Source: Thinopyrum elongatum (Eukaryota > Streptophyta > Magnoliopsida > Poales > Poaceae). From it: a DNA stretch of 64,000 nucleotides. A program made the translations under genes and the position numbers. Positions 21,832 to 31,572 of this stretch are shown here, in pieces (position 1 is the stretch's first letter; every line of letters starts with the position of its first letter). A model generated the notes under the pieces. That model was not told the DNA's origin. It made no database searches and was given only the letters and a program-made list of their open reading frames with translations. The stretch covers positions 517,365,707 through 517,429,706 of the forward strand of contig CM022297.1 in assembly GCA_011799875.1 (NCBI GenBank), given 5' to 3'.

Positions 21832-23177
21832 AAGAAGCCCTTGATTGCTTCCGTGAAGTTGGCTTGCTCCCATTTGTCATCGACAAGGAGCACTTGAATG
21901 AAGAACTTCTGCTGCAATTCTATGCCACTCTCCATATATCAGGCTACAACAGGGATCCGAAGACATGGGTCCTTGAGTGGATGTCAGGCGATGTCCATCA
22001 TGAAGCCAAAGCTCAAGATATCATCGAGCTAACTTCCCTGCCCACTCCTGGTGATCTGTATGAGCCAGGTTGTCAGCGCTATGAGCAAGAATTGTAGAGC
22101 ATCTTCCAGAAGCCTGAGCCCAATATGAGTCAAATGCTCAGCATGATGAAGCCATTGCCAATTGATGCTGAATACCCCAAGAAATTCTATGTCAAGGACC
22201 TCGAGTACCTGCCCCGCACTATATATCACATTCTGAGGCATACTCTGTGGCCAATCAAGGGGCATTCTCCTCACGCCAAGCCTGAAGGCACTATGAAGAC
22301 ATTGGTCTTCTACATCATCAATGGCATAAGGTTCAATACTCAAGACTTCTTCATCCGTCAGTTGGCAGCCTCTGGCATTGATCTGTTTGGCCTCAAATTC
22401 TATGTTCCATGGGTCATGCGGCTGATTAAGCTTCACTCTACCATCAATTATCAAGCTTCAGCGCGCAACCATGTTTTCTTTCTGCCTGAAGTGGATATGT
22501 CTTATGAAGCCATATACCCTGAGCCTGCAAAAGAGCATGTTCGCGAAGACAATGCTGCCTTCCAAAGCTTCACTCAACCACTTGAAGGTGTTCATGTGCC
22601 TAATCCTCCTGCTCCTGCTGGTCCTCTTGCTGGCCAGCTTCGGCTGCCACATCGTGCCAACACAGATGCTACAGCCAGCACAGTTGCCCAAAGGCCTCAG
22701 AAGCGTGCTCGTGTGTTGAATGTTCGAGAGCTTCTTGTTTCACTTCATCAGAAGCAGGATAGGCACCATGACTGGATGAAGCGCCAGATGCAGAGTCTTC
22801 TCGTTGATGTGAATCACATTCGTAACCTTGCAACCAAGAACTCATTTGTTGCTTATGAAGCCTGTCGACGTGCCTGGAAGAGCCTCACAATGCTCTGTTC
22901 TGAAGACGATCTTCAAGCAGATGGCTTCACTGAACGCTTCAAGTTTGACTCCAGGCCTCCACAGTCAGCAAGCTGGCGTCCAACTCCTTCCATTGAAGAT
23001 TCTGAGTATTCATCTTCGGCTCCAACTGTTGTTGCATGAGTCATTGATGAAGAGGACGACGCCACTTCACCTGCGATGGCTTCACTGCACCAAGATTCTG
23101 CATCAGGCCCCTCTGCACCGCCCAACTCCAACGTCGACCCTGCTACCCCAACATCTTCACCGCCTGGGAACGCATAG
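21832..23177 (+). pseudogene. Env-like gene of element A, part 3 (C-terminus)
   Basis: After one TSD copy (AAGAA, 21832-21836) the frame resumes with ALDCFREVGLLPF, followed by LLLQFYATLHISGYN, PKTWVLEWM and a stop at about 22095-22097. It is then open through VKDLEYLPRTIYH, FYIINGIRFNTQDFFIRQL and HDWMKRQMQSLLVDV to a TGA at 23037-23039 (replacing an Arg codon present in element B) and a final TAG at 23175-23177. The FYATL-containing segment resembles the domain often labelled putative plant transposon protein in plant genomes (family recalled, not searched). No membrane segment is visible. Confidence 0.75.
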
Positions 23178-23679
23178 ACACTCTCTGTCTTCAAACCTTT
23201 TTGGTCATTCATGACAAAAGGGGGAGAATCTTATGAGTTGATAGTCTTCAGGCAGTTCTATATGGGTTAGGTGCTTATTTTTGCTAAGTTTTTACAACTC
23301 TCGTTCTTGAACTGTTGGCTTTTGAGTTGTAACACTTAAAACTTGATGCTCGTCTGCTACTTTTGCTGCTACCTCTTATTGCAATGATAAATTCTGCATG
23401 AAGTCATTCTGCAAACGTCCATTTTTCATTGTGCATGTCATTATCTTCATTACATTTTTGTATGCACGATGAATTGTCTTCATGAAGTAAGGGAGATCTC
23501 CACAAAGCAAAACCTGCCATGTGCATTTGCATTCAAAGGCAAAATACTTATATGCACATCTTCAGGGGAAGCCCCTTCATTTTTATGAAGCCAATGACCG
23601 CGTTCTTTAACTTACACATAACTTTATCCCCGTTGAAAACTTCAACCAGTTTGTCATCAATTGCCAAAAAGGGGGAGAT
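23178..23679 (+). promoter_or_regulatory. 3' untranslated region with iterated polypurine tracts, element A
   Basis: Noncoding, with one polypurine tract CAAAAGGGGGAGAA at about 23215-23228 and the functional one AAAAAGGGGGAGAT at 23666-23679, adjacent to the LTR. Repeated polypurine tracts are a known Sirevirus hallmark. Confidence 0.75.
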
Positions 23680-25017
23680 TGTAAGTGCATCTAATGCCAC
23701 CCCTAGTTGGTTTTGGAGTATTGACGACAAACGTGGTTGAGGGACTAATGTGTTTGTGAGAATTGCAGGATAACATAGGTAGAAGTCCATCATTGATTCG
23801 GTTTTCCTACCAGAGATGACACCTAAAAATGTATGAAGACATTGAAGACAATGGTGGTTCGTGAAAACATTCACGTCGAAGATAATGACGTGTGAAGACA
23901 TTCACTTGAAGACTATGGAGTGCGAAGATATAGTTTCTTTCCTAGTTTCATTTTCTTCTTTCTTGAGTCATAGGAACCACCGTACTGTTAAGTGGGGTCC
24001 AAGTGAACAAAGTCAGAAGACTGACATGATGCTCAACCAAAATCCTATGTCTTCGAGCGAAGACAATGAGATCAAATCTTATCTAGAGTTGGATGAGTCA
24101 GCTTTGCTTGTAGCCCAAGCCAAGCTGCCGCGTGTGTTTGAAATCCGACCGTTGGACACGTGTCAGTTCCTTAGTGACCCAGGGTCATTTCGGACATATC
24201 ATGTCGGGTTGCCTCCTGGCTATAAATATCCCACCCCCTACACCATAAATTGGTGGCTGCTCAGAGTTTGTACACGGCTTTTGTCGTTTGAGAGCAACCC
24301 ACCTCCGAAGCCTTTGAGAGAGAGATCCTTGCGAGGACAAAGCCCAAAACACCCAAAGCCAAAGAGTGTTAGGCATCACAGAAGTCTTTCTGTCCACGTG
24401 ACCTGAAGACTTGTTACACTTGAGGACTGTGTATCCTCCAGCCGGTTAGGCATCACGTTCTGAGGATCCAAGAGTCATTGTGGATCGCCGGTGAACGGAG
24501 TCTATGAAGGTTTGGAAGTCTACCTTGAAGACTTACCAGAGTGATTGGGCGAGGACTGGGTGTCCTTAGCTCAAGGGGAATAAGGTAAAGTCGTGGTCTT
24601 CTGAGTTCAATCTCAGCCTCCCTAACCAGATGTACCGTTGTCACAGCGACTGGAACTGGTCTACCAAATCCTTGTCTTCACCGAGCTACTAGTTCTATCA
24701 CCCACCTCCTTTACATTTCTGTTTGTCTTCGTGAAGTCATTGCTTGTTTGCCTGATCTGTTTGACTTCACTGTGCGAAGACTATTACCTACTTGGCTTCA
24801 TACTGTCTTCCATTCCGATCTGTACTACCTAGCTATTATTGGTCCTCGTGCTTTCATTACAATGCTTACTTGACTATGGTCTGTCTAGAGTAGTTTATCT
24901 TCCGCTGCATATCATATAGGTTCCATTTGATTGTCTATCTTCAAAGACCTCGTGTTTTGAAGACTTTCATAAAAATTGCCTATTCACCCTCCCTCTAGTC
25001 GAGAACTAGCACTTTCA
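23680..25017 (+). repeat. 3' LTR of Copia element A
   Basis: 1338 bp from TGTAAGTGCATC to CTAGCACTTTCA. GAAGAC/GTCTTC words are strongly over-represented, as elsewhere in this element. Contains the core promoter TATA box at 24221. Predicted target duplication on this side is AAAGT (25018-25022). Confidence 0.88.
24221..24228 (+). promoter_or_regulatory. TATA box of LTR A
   Basis: TATAAATA in the context GGCTATAAATATCCCACCCC; the LTR of element B has the matching GGCTATAAATAGCCCACCCC at 46567. Confidence 0.65.
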
Positions 25018-25409
25018 AAAGTCTTCTTGTTGATGTCAATCGCATACGCAACCTTGCAACCAAGATCTCGTTTGTTGCTCATGAAGCCTGTCGGCGTGCC
25101 TGGAAGAGCCTCACAATGCTCTGTTCTGAAGACGATCTTCAAGCAGATGGCTTCACAAAATGCTTCAAGTTTGACTCCAGGCCTCCACAATCTGTAAGTT
25201 GGCGTCCAACTCCTTCCATTGAATACTCTGAGTATTCATCTTTGGCTCCAACTGTTGTTGCGCGAGTCATTGATGAAGAGGACGATGCCACTTCACCAGC
25301 TATGGCTTCACTGCATCACGATTCTGCATCAAGCCCCTCTGCACCGCCCAACTCCACCGTCGACCCTGCTGCCCCAACATCTACACCAACACCGCCTGGG
25401 AACGCTTAG
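25018..25409 (+). pseudogene. Env-like gene C-terminus of element B (5'-truncated by insertion)
   Basis: Open frame from SLLVDVNRIRNLATK through CRRAWKSLT, SEDDLQADGFTK and a Ser/Pro/Ala-rich tail ending PPGNA, stop TAG at 25407-25409. It aligns residue by residue with 22797-23177 of element A and keeps the Arg codon where A has a TGA stop. The rest of the gene lies left of element A, outside the window. Confidence 0.75.
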
Positions 25410-25902
25410 ACACTCTATGTCTTCACTCCTTTTTTGGTCCTTCTTGACAAAAGGGGGAGAAGCTTATGAGTTGATAGTCTTCAAGCGGGTTTATACGGGT
25501 CAGGTGCTTAATTTTTGCTAAGTTTTACAACTCTCGTTCTTGATCTGTTGGTTTTGAGTTGTAACCCTTAAACCTTGATGGTCGTCTACCACTTTTGATG
25601 CTACCTCTATTGCGATGATAAATTCCGCATACTGCAGACGCCCATTTCTCATTGTGCATGTCATTATCTTCATTACATTTTTGTATGCACGATGACTTGT
25701 CTTCATGAAGTGAGGGAGATCTCCACAAAGCAGAACCTACCATGTGCATTCGCATTCAAAGGCAAAATACCTATACGCACATCTTCAGGGGGAGCCCCTT
25801 CATCTTCATGAAGCCAATGACCGCGTTCTTTAACTTACACCTATTTTTATCCCCATTGAAAACTTCAACCAGTTTTTCATCAATCACCAAAAAGGGGGAG
25901 AT
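25410..25902 (+). promoter_or_regulatory. 3' untranslated region with two polypurine tracts, element B
   Basis: Parallels 23178-23679. Polypurine tracts lie at about 25447-25461 (CAAAAGGGGGAGAA) and immediately before the LTR (AAAAAGGGGGAGAT, 25889-25902). No coding frame supported. Confidence 0.75.
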
Positions 25903-25966
25903 TGTAAGTGCATCTAGTGCCACCCCTAGTTGGTTTTGGAGTATTGACGACAAACGTAGTTGAGGG
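25903..25966 (+). repeat. LTR B, first fragment
   Basis: First 64 bases of the 3' LTR of element B, ending at target duplication GAGGG (25962-25966) of element 2. Confidence 0.88.
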
Positions 25967-28073
25967 TGTAACACCCCTGTGTAATAGCCACTGTGATCAT
26001 CTGCTAATAATGCCAAGTCACTTTCATTTGCAGAGCCTAGTCACATTGGATAAAGATTCAATTCAAATCCCTCTCTGAAAATCAACTCAAAATGAAAAGT
26101 GCAAAATAAAGTTGCTCAAAACTTGTGGGAAAAATGTTCACTTTATAGCAAATAATCCAAAACCATTTTCTGTTAAGGAACACAACATCACCATCAATTC
26201 AAAATGGCATTAGCATTTAAAACAGTGCCAAAAGGAGCATTTTAAATGCCATTTTCATTTTTTTTAAATTCCAAATGAATTCAAAAACTCATCAAACTTT
26301 TTGTGGCAATGCTGGATATTGCAATGTACTTATGTGACCAAGTTTCACATTTGCACAAAAATAATTGACATCTCATTTAATTCAAACCTCTCTCTGGAAA
26401 AATAAAACAGAAGAAAGAAATAAAAGAAATGAAAAAGGCCACTGTGCTCTGGCCCAAGTGCACAGTGCCTGGTCCAGTCCATCTCTCTCTCTTTCATCTG
26501 CGTGTCACCGCCGCCGTGGTCGGGCGCGCGCGCCAGTGCGGCGCCGACAGCGCAACATCCACCGACAACGCGGCTCGGCGAGGGGATAAGGCCGAGCCCT
26601 CATGCGCCCCCCTGGCCTCCTCCGCCATTCTCCACCTCTCTCCTTGCTCGCTCCTCCCCTCTCTCCCTCAGATTTACCGTCGCTCGAGCGCCACCATGAC
26701 TGCGCCGCCGCGTTCGCGTAGCCACCGCCATCGCCTCGCCTCGCCATCGTGCCTACCAGCTCCGCCGGCCTCTTCTTCCTCTTCTGGTGTAACCAGGCGG
26801 AGCCAGGGATCGCTGCAGTGAGCCACACGACCTCGTCGTCAACCTCGGTCGCCGGCGATCCCCTTCTTCTCCGTCGCCGTTCTGCTGCAACTAACCTTTC
26901 ACGGGCCAACTTGCGTGCCGCACGGTGAGCTTCTCCGTCCCCTGCTCCTCTCCGTTAGCCTCTTAACGAGCCGTAGCTAGCTGCTGCCGCGCCCGAGCTC
27001 TGTTCGCCGCCGACAAGCTCGTGGCCGTGGCAATGGCCATTGTCGCGATCGCCTGAGGCCTCCGCCGTGCTCCTGGTGTTCCTAGGAGCCCAATGAGCCC
27101 GCACCCAAGCCTCCCCGTGCTTCCTAACGTAATCCCCATCGAGGCCCCGAACGCGCTGCCGCCAAAGCTCATCGCCGGCCACTTTTCCGGCGACCATTTG
27201 GTCTGACACCACCACCACGCGATGCGGCGTCGAGTCCGCGTTCGAACGCAAACAACCACGCATGGAACGGTGCCCCCTAGCACGAATCCGATGCGCTCCG
27301 GCGAGCTCGCCGCCGCGGGAGGCCACCGGAGCAACTCCGACGCCGGCCACCTACGTGGCTAGCCGGGCCCCACCTCTGGGTGGCTGACAGTGGGCCCCGC
27401 GGGGCCCAGTTGACTGGGTTGACCCAGTCAACTGCTGACTCGGCTGCCCAGTGAGGCTGACATGTGGACCCCTTCAGTTAATTATCCTAATTAATATTTA
27501 TTAAATAAAAATAATTAGATTAGCTTAATGTCTCACTGACATATGGGGCCCACACACCTAATTAACTCTGTTAGTTAGTTTAAACCACTGTTAAGCTAAC
27601 AGAGGCTGACATGTGGGTCCCACTGGACCCACAGGTCAGGTTTGACCCTGGTCAAACGACCAGTTGACTGCTGATGTCATCATTGCATCATGCTAACGTC
27701 ATAATTGATTTCTGCTAATTTAATTAAATCCAGAAAATACTTTAATCTTCGAAAATTCGTAGAAAATAAACCGTAGCTCAGATCGAAAAACTTTCTACAT
27801 GAAAGTTGCTCAAAACGACGAGACAAATCTGATCGTGTCATCTGTTTCCATGCGAGAACCCCCTACGTAGGAGAACCCATAACTTTCCGCCCGTTTCCAG
27901 TACATGAATAGTGCATATACACCGGTTAATAAATCCCACCTTAATCCTAAAATAACTAAAATGACTTAGATAAATCTTTAGGCAACCCTGCACTGCATCC
28001 TAGGCATAGCATGATCTGTGTTGCATTATTGTTGTGTATTTATTTGTTTCCTCCCCCTCTTCTCTCTCGTTAG

Positions 28074-29858
28074 ACCCCGACACCGACGTAGTCCCCGAGG
28101 CCGACGCAGATCCGGAGGTCGACTACGCCCCTGACGACCAGACCCTTGCCGCAGAGCTTCCAGGCAAGCACCCCCCTTTTGAGCATATCGATATCGCCTA
28201 TTCTCTTCTCTCTTATGCTTGCATTAGATGTTACTGCTGCTGTTGTTATCCTATTTTTGCTGCATAGCCTGTTTATTGTAACCTGCTATTGTTACCTACC
28301 TGCTTATCCTAAACTGTTTAGTATAGGTTGGGTAGAGACCCATCATAGACCCCACTTATCCCGACTGCCCCGCTGGATTAACAGAAGACCCGATCAACGG
28401 GATCGAAGACCAGGTCCCGGCACCGCACATCACTTCCCCCTTAGTTGCTCGACACTACTGGGTTACTATCGAGTGCCGAGGGTGATACCTCGTCAGCACT
28501 TCTGATGATAACCTTGTAGGTTAGTTAATCGGTCGTGGTCAGCGAGGGTGATTCCTCCTACACCACCCCCGATAACGACACTGTCGTGCGACTCCTCAAG
28601 AGTGAACCTCGAGGGTGATTCCTCCTTCGTTCACCTTGGCGATAACATCAGGTGGAATTCCTTCGAGGGTGATTCCTCAGGATTCCCCTTGGTGTTAGAC
28701 ACACGGTTACTATGGTTACTATGACTTACACTGAACCATGATACTAAAGACGGGTCGGCCCTGAGGGGTACCCGCGCGAGCATATTTGCGAAGTGATGTG
28801 AAGACGGGTTGACCTGGAATGTGCCCGAGAGTTAAATACAAGGCGTGGTTGGGCATTCTTAGCCCTTGCCGCAAGTCCTCGAGACGGGGCGACGGGGTCA
28901 CATCTTTCGTGAGTCTCTGCTAGTTACTGCATTACCAACACACTAACGGTTTCGATATTTGATCCGAGGGGCCTCTGGCCTAATAGCACTAACCATCACG
29001 TGGGCATAGTATGGGCGTTCTGCATCGTATACTTCAGCCGGAGCTTAATTGACGTCAGCAAGGAGCGGCACTCACTGGGTTCGACTGGAAACGCAACCGC
29101 ACTTGTATTAAGGGGTTGCTAGGTCTGCTCACTGGCAGTGCACGTAACGCACAGGAGTCCCCGGGGCAAAGGCCCCAGACCCCTGGGCGCATAGGTTAGT
29201 CCGGCGTGCTGACCTCTCTGTTAAGTATTCGGTCGGGTTGCGGCGTATCGTTTGGCCGAGGCCGGGCATGACCCAGGAAAGTGTGTCCGGCCGGAGTTAA
29301 GCGAGCGTGGTGGGTAAGTTGGTGCACCCCTGTAGGGAAGAAACAATCTATCGATAGCCTGTCCTATGGTAACGGACACTCGGAGTTGTATACCGATCGG
29401 TACAACTAGAACTGGATACTGAGATGATAACTGGATAGTATGGCTCTGGGATCGCTTTCTCGCAGGGAGTTGAGAAAGGATCTCTGGGCGAGGTTGATAA
29501 CACTACTGTTACTTTACATTATGTTATTATGCAGTCTTCTAATGCTGCAAGACCAATGAAGATGATGAAAATGCTAGTCTTCGATAGGACTAGACTTTTC
29601 CCCTCTATTCTGGCATTTCTGCAGCCCAGTCCACATATACAGCCTCCTTTGATAATGTTGCATATGTAGTGTAGATCCTTGCTTGCTGAGTACTTCGGAT
29701 GAGTACTCACGTTTGCTTTGCTTTCTTTTTCTCCCCATATCCATTTGTCGCAACCAGATGACGAAGCCCCTGAGCCAGCTGCCCCCGCCGACGGCTACTA
29801 CTACTACTACCCTCCCGGCGAGTACTACTACGAGGAGCCGTCCGACGACCAGGAGTAG
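28074..29858 (+). other. Candidate spliced mini-gene in LTR 1 of element 2: exon-like a 28074-28163, b 29758-29858
   Basis: Segment a (90 nt) follows the acceptor TCTCTCTCGTTAG and ends CCAG at a GC donor, GCAAGC. Segment b (101 nt) follows TTTGTCGCAACCAG and ends TAG at 29856-29858. Phase 1 on both sides of a 1594-base intron gives a joined frame: DPDTDVVPEADADPEVDYAP, then DDEAPEPAAPADG, five tyrosines, PPGEYYYEE and DDQE-stop. Very acidic and Tyr-rich, about 63 residues in the two visible segments. An upstream exon ending in G is required and was not identified. Function unknown. Confidence 0.55.
28472..28686 (+). other. Four-hairpin array in LTR 1 of element 2
   Basis: Hairpins at 28472-28500, 28535-28566, 28602-28634 and 28654-28686. 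Basal arms are AGTGC/GCACT, GTGGT/ACCAC, GTGAAC/GTTCAC and GGAAT/ATTCC. Each encloses GAGG-GTGATW-CCTC. Apical motifs are spaced 66, 67 and 54 bases apart. Confidence 0.7.
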
Positions 29859-30163
29859 GTTCGGAGGGTCCTAGGCAGGAGGCCTACGCCTTTCGATCGT
29901 AGTGTTTTATTTTACCCCGCCTTCTTAAAGGCCTATCTGTAACTCTGTTATATCTGTACCTAGATATCTGATGCTTCCGCTGACATTTGTATATCATCGA
30001 GCTATGTATTCGAGCCCTCGAGGCCCTGGCTTGTAATATGAAGCTTGTATGACTTTATTTATGTTTTAGAGTTGTGTTGTGATATCTTCAAGTGAGTCAT
30101 TAGGCTTGATCGTGTGCATTTGCGTGTATGGTTAGTACACGATTAAGTCGGGGTCATCACAGG

Positions 30164-30177
30164 TTGATATCAGAGCC
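30164..30177 (+). promoter_or_regulatory. Primer-binding site (degenerate tRNA-Met type), element 2
   Basis: TTGATATCAGAGCC, two bases after the LTR end; the canonical sequence is TGGTATCAGAGCC. Confidence 0.75.
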
Positions 30178-30555
30178 GACTGCCTCTAGGAGTCCCCCTT
30201 TCCAACTCCTTGGCCGAAGTTGAGTCTAGTAACCGAAAACTGTTTTACTAACTTGGTTGTGTGGCTTACGGGCCCACGTAACCAACTGGGTGGTATTAGG
30301 ATCTTTTATTCCTCTTCTTTACTCTGGGACTCTGATCACTCTTCTATTCGGGTTTTAATAAATTTACTAACGCCAACACTTAGGATCTCGTAAATTCCGT
30401 CCACCCGGAGAGCTGGATATCTGTGCGATTTCCCTGTCATTGATCTGAATAGTCTGATAATCATTTTCCTTTCCATTGTTTTGTTTAACCTTTCTCTTTG
30501 AGATCTGTTATACTTCTCGTCGTCAAATGACAATCCTGAATTTCCTTTATTTCAG

Positions 30556-31326
30556 ATGGATCGTCTGTTTCCACCACGCCCTATGACGCAGCTTGTGCTT
30601 CGCACTTGGGCTCGAGATGCCCCTGGTTTTCCAGCTGTCCTGATCGCCCTCCGGACCAGACTGGGTTACCGCTGGTACCCCGAGTACATGGTCTACGAGG
30701 TTTACCGTGAGTTCAACCAGGAGCAGTACTATGCTGATGTTCATATCTATGATCGGTAGGATGACTCAGACACTGAGCTGTACCTTTTCCACGGTATTGG
30801 CGTGACGATTGAGATGGCAGTCCATGATGCCGCCTACTCTGCTGTCGCACGACTTCGAGGAGAGTTCAGTGTTAGCTTGGATGCTTCTGAGTTTCGATAC
30901 ATTCCGTATGCCCCTGCTGAAGATGCTACTGGATACTACACAACTATCTGTGCACCGTACGAGGCTCGTCGCTACGACCCGCAGGTTCTGATTCAGTGCA
31001 CTCAGGCTCTGGATCGCACTGTTCAGGCTCTTGCCGTCGAGTTGTTTGCCACTCGAGCACGACTCTACGATGCTATGACGCAGTTGCTACCAACTGTTCA
31101 TGCAGGGATACATCCGGAGCACATCCTTTACCCACGCAGGACCGAGATGCCACCAGGGATTGATTGGCCTACTGTGGGAGGTCACACACCTGCACGTGGA
31201 CCTCTTCTTTCAGTTCGAGACCGGGTTCTGCATTAGAGTGCACATGGAGCGCAGGATCCTTCCACGGCGAACATTCATCGTCCGCACTTGCAGCTACCCC
31301 ATTTTAGTGGTTATCTCCGACGTTGA
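30556..31326 (+). pseudogene. Conserved unknown ORF between PBS and gag, element 2 copy 1
   Basis: ATG at 30556 aligns with ATG 17164 of element 1. The frame keeps the same blocks (LVLRTWAR, RLGYRWYPEYMVYE, HDAAYSAVARLRGEF, ALAVELFATRARLYDA) but has TAG at 30757-30759 after IYDR and a second TAG at 31234-31236. It ends with TGA at 31324-31326, close to where the element 1 ORF ends. The intact protein would be about 256 residues. Function unknown; conservation with element 1 is clear at the amino-acid level. Confidence 0.65.
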
Positions 31327-31572
31327 TGTAGCCTTTGCTATGTCTCATTGTGTACTTCCTTACCGCGTGCCTACGTGCCGCCTAGCATGTCTAGCTTTTG
31401 AATTTGCGCCGTTATGCTGTCCGATTGTAACCGACTCTATATGGATCTGTATGTCTTAAATGACTACTGTTAAGCATCTGTTACACTACTTAAATTCCAT
31501 CGTATTACATCATGCTTGTTGCTAAACACTCGCAATAGCCTCTACTAAACTACCCCTGTTGAATTTAGCAGG

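Larger units (their letters stand above)
1949..25017 (+). mobile_element. Copia element A (Sirevirus/Maximus-like), 5' end missing, three nested insertions
   Basis: From left to right: Copia pol (1949-4506), spacer, a long env-like gene in three pieces (5387-6491, 8219-10465, 21832-23177), 3' leader with repeated polypurine tracts, and a 3' LTR (23680-25017). The extra 3' gene, the iterated AAAAGGGGGAG tracts and an LTR starting TGTAAGTGCATC are Sirevirus traits; Maximus is the expected Triticeae family. Gag and the 5' LTR lie left of the Athila-like insertion, outside the window. The element appears to sit in the env-like gene of sibling element B, because env-like sequence resumes immediately after its LTR. 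Confidence 0.8.
25967..30161 (+). repeat. LTR 1 of element 2
   Basis: 4195 bp from TGTAACACCCCTG to GGGTCATCACA. AT-rich first 450 bases, a GC-rich block (about 26480-27400), exon-like segment a, hairpin array, segment b. The 3' half is clearly homologous to the LTRs of elements 1 and 3; the first kilobase is diverged. Confidence 0.9.

Noticed and set aside
28472..28686. Regularly spaced identical motif suggesting a CRISPR-like or satellite array
   Set aside because: Only four units, unequal spacing, arms unique to each unit, and embedded in a plant LTR. The paired arms argue for RNA hairpins, not CRISPR or satellite DNA.
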